Part shown: positions 60,001 to 64,000 of the stretch, piece after piece
How positions within the stretch are numbered: position 1 is the stretch's first letter
Layout: each line of letters begins with the position of its first letter
Source of the DNA: Bacteroidales bacterium
Lineage (GTDB): Bacteria > Bacteroidota > Bacteroidia > Bacteroidales > Muribaculaceae
Direction: 5' to 3'
NCBI GenBank assembly: GCA_900770215.1
Contig: CAAGJW010000078.1
Coordinates: 34,232-98,231, forward strand
DNA length: 64,000 nucleotides
Program-made: the position numbers and the translations under genes
The notes under the pieces: model-generated
What the model was told of the DNA's origin: nothing
Databases searched by the model: none
The model's input: the letters and a program-made list of their open reading frames with translations, nothing else

Positions 60001-61475
60001 TCGCTACCGGCTTAAAGAATGCCGGTGCGCTAATTGATAACGTCGGCGAGAAAGCGCAAAATCTCGCAGCGTGCTTCAGCGATGACATCGCCGACAGCAT
60101 CGGTCTCGCTCTCGACACTATGGATAACATCGTCGAAGCAGCAGATGTCGCAATCAACGCTATCAGCGAACTCGGCAAGAAAGCCACAAAGGGTGTTGAG
60201 ACAGCGGTTGACGCAACATCGCAGGGAATGAAAGCATCGGGTCAAGCCGGAGCGAAAGCGATGTCAACAATGGAGAAAGCGTCTGCAATACTCGCAATCA
60301 TCTCGGCTGCGATGCAAGTGGCGACGGCAATCATCAACTTGTTCAACAACGACAGCGCACACGAGAAAGAGATTGAAGCATTGCAGCGGCGCATCGACCA
60401 GCTGCAATGGGAGCTTGACAATGCCGACACTGTGCGCTTGCAGAACAATCTCGGCGATGCTCTTGAACGTGTGCGCAACACTTATGCGTCAATCTACAAC
60501 GAGCTGCTGCGTCTGCATCAGCAAGAAATGGCGAGCGGCAACTTCTTCACTCGCATTGCTATCACGCAGCAGATGCAGACCGACGCATGGCGGCGCAGCG
60601 TAGAGAAACTCGCAGACGCTTATGGCGGCGCAGCATATACAGCCGACAAAGCTCTCGGCAGCGAGCGTTACACGAGCGCACGCAAGCAGCTTGAAAATCT
60701 CGCAGAGCAGCAGACGCTTGTCTATCGTCAAATGCAAGAAGAGGAAGCGAAGAAGAAGACCGACCGCTCGAAAGTCGATGACTACAAGCGACAGATTGCA
60801 GAGCTCGCGCAAGAGATGACCGACATTGTGAACGATGCGCTTGAAGAAATCATCGGCAACACGGCTGCTGACTTGGCAAGTGAGCTTGGTGACGCTTTCT
60901 TTGACGCTTGCGCAAGCGGTGAAGACGCTCTCGAAGCGTGGCACACGAAAGCAAAAGATGTCGTGCGTGACATTACGAAACGAATGCTCATCTCGAAATT
61001 TCTCGAAGAGCCGCTCGGCAAAATCTTCGACAAGTACAAGACACGTTGGTTCGGCGATGACGGACGTTTTCGTGGCATAGAAAACGTCATCAACTCGATG
61101 AACGACTTCAGCGCAGACATCGACGCAGTGGGCGACAGATTCAACGACATCTTCAATCAGTTGCCCGACCAAATGAAAGAGATGATTACCGACACAGCAG
61201 AGCGCAAAGGGACACAAGGCGGCATTGCAACTGCATCACAAGACAGCGTAGATGAGAACAACGCACGTCTCACGACTATACAAGGACACACTTACACTAT
61301 TATGCAAGCCGTGCAAGAGATTAACACTACAAGCAACGCTATACTCGACCGCTTGACTGGCATTGAGCGTCACACGAGCGATGCGAGCTCACAGCTCGCA
61401 ACGATGCAGCAGCGTGTTCGCAACATCGAGAGTGCGATTGATGACATCAACACAAAAGGACTGAAAGTAAGATGA
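57060..61475 (+). CDS. Tape measure protein
   Basis: 1471 residues, long coiled coils throughout (LESEWKRLAGEQKQAFAAG), two hydrophobic segments (MKGFKIALISTGIGAIVWALGEVIALFVEWV; MEKASAILAIISAAMQVATAIINLF) and a C-terminal head. It sets tail length: about 1471 residues at 1.5 A per residue gives around 220 nm. It overlaps the chaperone long form by 14 nt. Confidence 0.95.
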   Translation: MAQNNSDGTLSIGTAIDLTGFDEGVEQMVDRVNQAGDTIEQQSARIQSLLTDVPELHIDLSTVVNDFDSAFAEIDRVVDTNNVAIKELESEWKRLAGEQKQAFAAGDDKKAAQLHDEAKAVRENINLRKQLVSEAAKTADQLRTLEQQHKADAEATRQDNEQKKSLRQTIRELQETMQQYVLSGGSEKSDEYRQMSEELGRLRDIRGDIQSQGSVLANDERNIAGVIQGLSGLSGAFSAAQGVVALFGGENEHLNQIMLRVQALMSITMGLQQLQQTLNKDSAFMLVTLNKLKSIWNNLMGDGNKVEKEAVAVKEADNAVTEQHAVATGVETVAEKANTTATQTGAVADKSAAAAKALSAASSNKLTVAEYASAAATKAASLAMKGFKIALISTGIGAIVWALGEVIALFVEWVSASNEATEAQKRQEEITDEGAKAYAKAYANVQLYTERLNNFNGTKKDEEKLVKACNEQFGKEMGYCKSVDEWKRRLTEKSADYCEALRLEAEAQALLNAYTEAYLLVVKARNKAASEYGHWYTTKAGDEAEKARQVAKAEADANAIMSQYLEKARAAEALRQRSELGGHSDPSSGHAGSSVSVGRNRAGSGVSSAPTFDVRAAARAERKAAQEWGDAVAAIRKDAYSKLADYDIEKNNEATSKEINQIALDTQRKIDAWEEQFTQLAKAYIKYQHDTFLSKNGATEDRWEDYAKKHGFDNVDNVIAMLTNANGKYADVAKDYEDVRLAIIEDGNNREREVRQKHYAQLVEDYGGFEQRLLAMQIHEAEAIKFLPDEFVQNAGKIFDERQGELVASELKKRLNWDEVFSGLDNASVASLEVMIERTQKELKSLGGLMTEAQRKEFSDAIEKMQDEIANRNPFIQIHKSLKDVKSAQQEVTQAMHAYEEAQKGVHGWQNLYNAALDYQKKLEIEISNGERAEDDPAYLRQKEVVLKMQQGLNAAREKETNAFTTLINAQNKASQSYKNFATGLKNAGALIDNVGEKAQNLAACFSDDIADSIGLALDTMDNIVEAADVAINAISELGKKATKGVETAVDATSQGMKASGQAGAKAMSTMEKASAILAIISAAMQVATAIINLFNNDSAHEKEIEALQRRIDQLQWELDNADTVRLQNNLGDALERVRNTYASIYNELLRLHQQEMASGNFFTRIAITQQMQTDAWRRSVEKLADAYGGAAYTADKALGSERYTSARKQLENLAEQQTLVYRQMQEEEAKKKTDRSKVDDYKRQIAELAQEMTDIVNDALEEIIGNTAADLASELGDAFFDACASGEDALEAWHTKAKDVVRDITKRMLISKFLEEPLGKIFDKYKTRWFGDDGRFRGIENVINSMNDFSADIDAVGDRFNDIFNQLPDQMKEMITDTAERKGTQGGIATASQDSVDENNARLTTIQGHTYTIMQAVQEINTTSNAILDRLTGIERHTSDASSQLATMQQRVRNIESAIDDINTKGLKVR

Positions 61476-61903
61476 ACATGAACAAACTCATTTCGCAGAT
61501 ACACGAAGACGCACAGCAACTCGGTGCGTGTGACAAGTTCAAGGGTAACGAGACGATTGAAGAGATTGTTGAGCTGCTCTATTCGCCGCAGGGTCGTGAG
61601 TTCTGCATCGACAACGAGTTCCCGACGCTCGATGTACTGCGCAAGTTCAAGAAACTCGGTGTCGAGCGTTACGGCATCTACATCGACGCAGGCGCAATTC
61701 GTGTGAGCGGTCGCACGCATATCTTCTTGATAGGTGACACAACAGCGAGCATTAAATGCACCGATACGAAACGCTATCAAGTCTATTTGATGCACGGCGC
61801 ATTCGCTCGCATTGAAGCCTACGACTATGCAGCTGTGCATTATGAGCATGACACGCAGTCAACAGTAAGAGTCGAACTTTTTAATCGCGCACGAGAGATA
61901 TGA
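61472..61903 (+). CDS. Hypothetical tail-region protein
   Basis: 143 residues. LISQIHEDAQQLGACDKFKGNETIEEIVELLYSPQGREFCIDNEFPTLDVLRKF then a beta-rich half (VERYGIYIDAGAIRVSGRTHIFLIGDTTASIKC). Known in Bacteroidota prophages after the tape measure; function unknown. It overlaps both neighbours by 4 nt. Confidence 0.68.
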   Translation: MNMNKLISQIHEDAQQLGACDKFKGNETIEEIVELLYSPQGREFCIDNEFPTLDVLRKFKKLGVERYGIYIDAGAIRVSGRTHIFLIGDTTASIKCTDTKRYQVYLMHGAFARIEAYDYAAVHYEHDTQSTVRVELFNRAREI

Positions 61904-62853
61904 CACGCTCGCAGTACGGCAAATTGCTCATCGACGGTCAAGACGCATTCGCTGACTACGGTCTGTTCGTCGAGCATGGCGGCTTCAAGTCGCTCGTGCA
62001 GATGCCGTCGTTCAAGGCAATTGACAAAACAGATTGGCCGGAGGAAGACGGCGAAGAGTACGACCTCGCTGCGCCGGTGCTGCAAGCGCAAAGCGTGCAG
62101 TTGCAGTTCGTCATCTTGAATGTGCGCTACGCTGAAGACTTGTTCGTCGAGTTGTCTAATGGCGCATATCACACCTTTTACTTCGACGATTTGCAACGCT
62201 CGTACACGCTACGCATGGTGTCTAACGGAACATTCTCTCAAAACATCGTCATGGGCAAGCTCACGCTCACGTTCAGCAACGACTTTACTGACGTGCCGTC
62301 GCAACAGCCTTACGCGCTTGGAGTGTCAGATGTGAAACAGCGCGGTTACGAAATTGACGGGATAGACATGTCACGTTTCGGCACCTTTGTGCTCAAAGGC
62401 AGTGATGACAACATTCGCAAAGCTGCAAATGTTAAGAAATCACTCACAATTGATGTGAAGAGCATAGCAGGCGTTGTGTATGACAGCGAGAGCGTTCACT
62501 TTGCATCGAAAGACGTGACTCTAAATCTGCTAATTGATGCAGAGAGCATAAATGATTTTTGGCACCGTTATGACGCTCTCTGTGCTGTGTTGATGCAAGC
62601 AGGAGAACACACTTTCTACTATGCAGCTCTCAACAATGAGTATAAGTGCTTCTATAAGTCGAGCAGCGTGTCAACGTTCAAGGTTTTGCGAAATGGTCAT
62701 GTGTGGTGCGAATTTGCTGTTACACTCACGTTCGTAAACTGGAGACCTGTCAGCAATTATGTGTTGCTTGTCACAGAAAGCGGCGACTTTGTTATCACTG
62801 AAGACAGCTCTCGCATTCGCGTACGCACTAAGCGAGCGTTAACGAGTATATAA
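61900..62853 (+). CDS. Distal tail (Dit)-like protein
   Basis: 317 residues. GKLLIDGQDAFADYGLFVEHGGFKSLVQMPSF, then VMGKLTLTFSNDFTD, GYEIDGIDMSRFGTFVLKGSDDNIRK and similar halves indicate two related beta domains, as in Dit. It sits between tape measure and fibre. The baseplate hub may be formed here. Confidence 0.78.
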   Translation: MTRSQYGKLLIDGQDAFADYGLFVEHGGFKSLVQMPSFKAIDKTDWPEEDGEEYDLAAPVLQAQSVQLQFVILNVRYAEDLFVELSNGAYHTFYFDDLQRSYTLRMVSNGTFSQNIVMGKLTLTFSNDFTDVPSQQPYALGVSDVKQRGYEIDGIDMSRFGTFVLKGSDDNIRKAANVKKSLTIDVKSIAGVVYDSESVHFASKDVTLNLLIDAESINDFWHRYDALCAVLMQAGEHTFYYAALNNEYKCFYKSSSVSTFKVLRNGHVWCEFAVTLTFVNWRPVSNYVLLVTESGDFVITEDSSRIRVRTKRALTSI

Positions 62854-62871
62854 CAATTAACAGTATACATT

Positions 62872-64000
62872 ATGGCAGACAAAACAATACGAATAAGCGA
62901 ATTGCCAAGTTCCGGGTCGAACACAGCAGGTCTCTACACTATTGGCGTTAATGCGTCGAACGAAAGTGTAAAAGTGCCTCTTGGTGACATATTGGCAAGC
63001 GCACACGGCGAGGTGATGTTCGCCGACCTCGACAAGCTGTGCACTGCCGACGACATGTTGCAGGGCAAGCCTGCCTGCTACACTGTGCTCGACACGTTAG
63101 TGACAACAAAGGGCATAGTGACGCTCAAGGTGGGCGTGCTGTGGGTGTATAGTGACAACATGCGACACGTTGTGATGCAGGTGCTCAACACAAATTTCGT
63201 GCTCGACGACGACGGCACGTTTGCAAGCAAGGCGCACAATCACGAGGTGCACGAGTACTCTCGCACCTATGCCTACAGCACCGCAGCAGGTACGCTGCAC
63301 ACGTGGAGCAAGTGGCAGGAAGTGGGCGGCAAGGGCATTGTCGACCGCATTACCAACGTGGCACTTGCAAAGCAGAACAAGCTCACAGCTGGCGACAAGG
63401 CAACGCGTCTCTACGACGCTAATTTATCAACTAAGCAAATATACAAAGGCACGATAATAAACATAAACGCGGTGCCAACGCTGGCAGTTGGCGCGTACTG
63501 CTTCAATACAGCGACAAAGAAGCTCTATGTTGGCGCCCAACACGACAACGCATTGGTCACTGACACTGTTTCCATGCCCGACGACTTCCTCTTCGTTGAC
63601 ACAGCATCAGGCACGACTTATCGCTGTGACGGCACGACGCTGCATAACATCGCTAACATCAAAACCATTAGCGGGCGTTCGCTGCTCGGCGGCGGCGACG
63701 TGCAGTTAACTGGCGAAGACATGCTGCTCGAGCAGGGCGCTGGGCAAACAATCAACGAGGCGGTCAACAGTAACACCGAAGCGCTGCAAAACAAGCTCGA
63801 CAAAGCGGCAATTACCCAGACCACAGGCACTGCGACCGACAAGGTGATGAGCCAAAAAGGCGTGCATGACTATATCAACCAGCGGCTCATGGACAGCGCA
63901 CAGTCGCACACAACGTTCGGCAGCGGCTTTTGCTACCGCCTCAACGCAAGGCAGATAGAGCTGCTCGAGGCCTCTGACGTTATCACGCTTGAGATTTGCG
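62872..64000 (+). CDS. Tail fibre/receptor-binding protein, 5' part (cut by window edge)
   Basis: At least 376 residues, open to the edge. MADKTIRISELPSSGSNTAGLYTIGVNASNESVKVPLGDIL is a common N-terminus for Bacteroidota phage fibres, which hang the tip to the baseplate. From about 63000 GC rises toward the host level, an abrupt change from the tail genes. VRGTATDKV-like repeats (TGTATDKVMSQKGVHDYI) recur in prophage fibres. Probably recognises a surface polysaccharide or protein. Confidence 0.8.
   Translation, partial: MADKTIRISELPSSGSNTAGLYTIGVNASNESVKVPLGDILASAHGEVMFADLDKLCTADDMLQGKPACYTVLDTLVTTKGIVTLKVGVLWVYSDNMRHVVMQVLNTNFVLDDDGTFASKAHNHEVHEYSRTYAYSTAAGTLHTWSKWQEVGGKGIVDRITNVALAKQNKLTAGDKATRLYDANLSTKQIYKGTIININAVPTLAVGAYCFNTATKKLYVGAQHDNALVTDTVSMPDDFLFVDTASGTTYRCDGTTLHNIANIKTISGRSLLGGGDVQLTGEDMLLEQGAGQTINEAVNSNTEALQNKLDKAAITQTTGTATDKVMSQKGVHDYINQRLMDSAQSHTTFGSGFCYRLNARQIELLEASDVITLEIC

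Larger units (their letters stand above)
22871..64000. mobile_element. Integrated tailed-phage prophage (right end outside the window)
   Basis: Boundaries: integrase just after mnmE on the left; structural genes run off the right edge. Supporting signals are a drop in GC, phage gene order (integrase, immunity, recombination, replication, packaging, head, tail), and the absence of GATC after about 22663. The siphovirus-type set (tape measure, frameshifted chaperone, Dit-like protein) indicates a long non-contractile tail. The left attachment core should lie in 22871-22990 but cannot be defined without the right end. Confidence 0.93.

Overview
The window joins about 22.9 kb of GC-rich Bacteroidales chromosome (Muribaculaceae/Prevotella-like) to about 41 kb of a lower-GC tailed-phage prophage that continues past the right edge. 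The Bacteroidota assignment rests on TAnnTTTG -7 promoter boxes (often with a TTG-containing -33 box 19 nt upstream) and on the gene content: a TonB-type barrel, a Big-repeat secreted protein with a sorting-like C-terminus, an RHS core protein, and NamZ beside a sodium:solute symporter. No ribosomal RNA is present, so the species is not named.

Host part, 1-22870: barrel C-terminus; tRNA-Phe; metK with an unusual leader; secreted Ig-like repeat protein; two membrane proteins; rsmA; an unknown gene; frr; an orphan RHS toxin-like gene with a candidate immunity gene; a leftward NamZ/symporter/WYL operon; two tandem tiny cysteine-cluster proteins; pepT; two tandem DNA/RNA non-specific endonucleases; mnmE.

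Prophage, from just after mnmE to the right edge: tyrosine integrase; a leftward repressor operon carrying a secreted protein; a divergent operator region; rightward early genes (HTH proteins, Rad50-like ATPase, RecT, MBL-fold hydrolase, replication initiator with iterons inside its gene, DnaC-like loader); many small accessory genes; a DNA methyltransferase interrupted at a G7 tract; a DnaA-domain protein; MazG-like enzyme; SSB; VRR-NUC nuclease; then ParB-like and Mom-like modification genes, terminase, portal, and a MuF head protein fused to an ADP-ribosyltransferase-like domain. A leftward block of eleven small genes (47.4-51.4 kb) splits the head operon. Rightward genes then resume: scaffold-like protein, capsid, connectors, tail tube, a phage tRNA, a frameshifted tail chaperone pair, tape measure, distal tail protein and the start of a tail fibre. 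Lysis genes and the right attachment site are outside the window.

The most striking signals are: no GATC found by eye in the whole prophage against many in the host; a shared palindrome TTGGTAC-N7-GTACCAA placed identically in front of the two late operons; poly-G tracts in two DNA-modification genes, one of which is out of frame; iterons that lie in different reading frames inside the initiator gene; mutually exclusive pairings in the metK leader; and the counter-transcribed accessory block. All product names are family-level readings from sequence alone; no database search was run.
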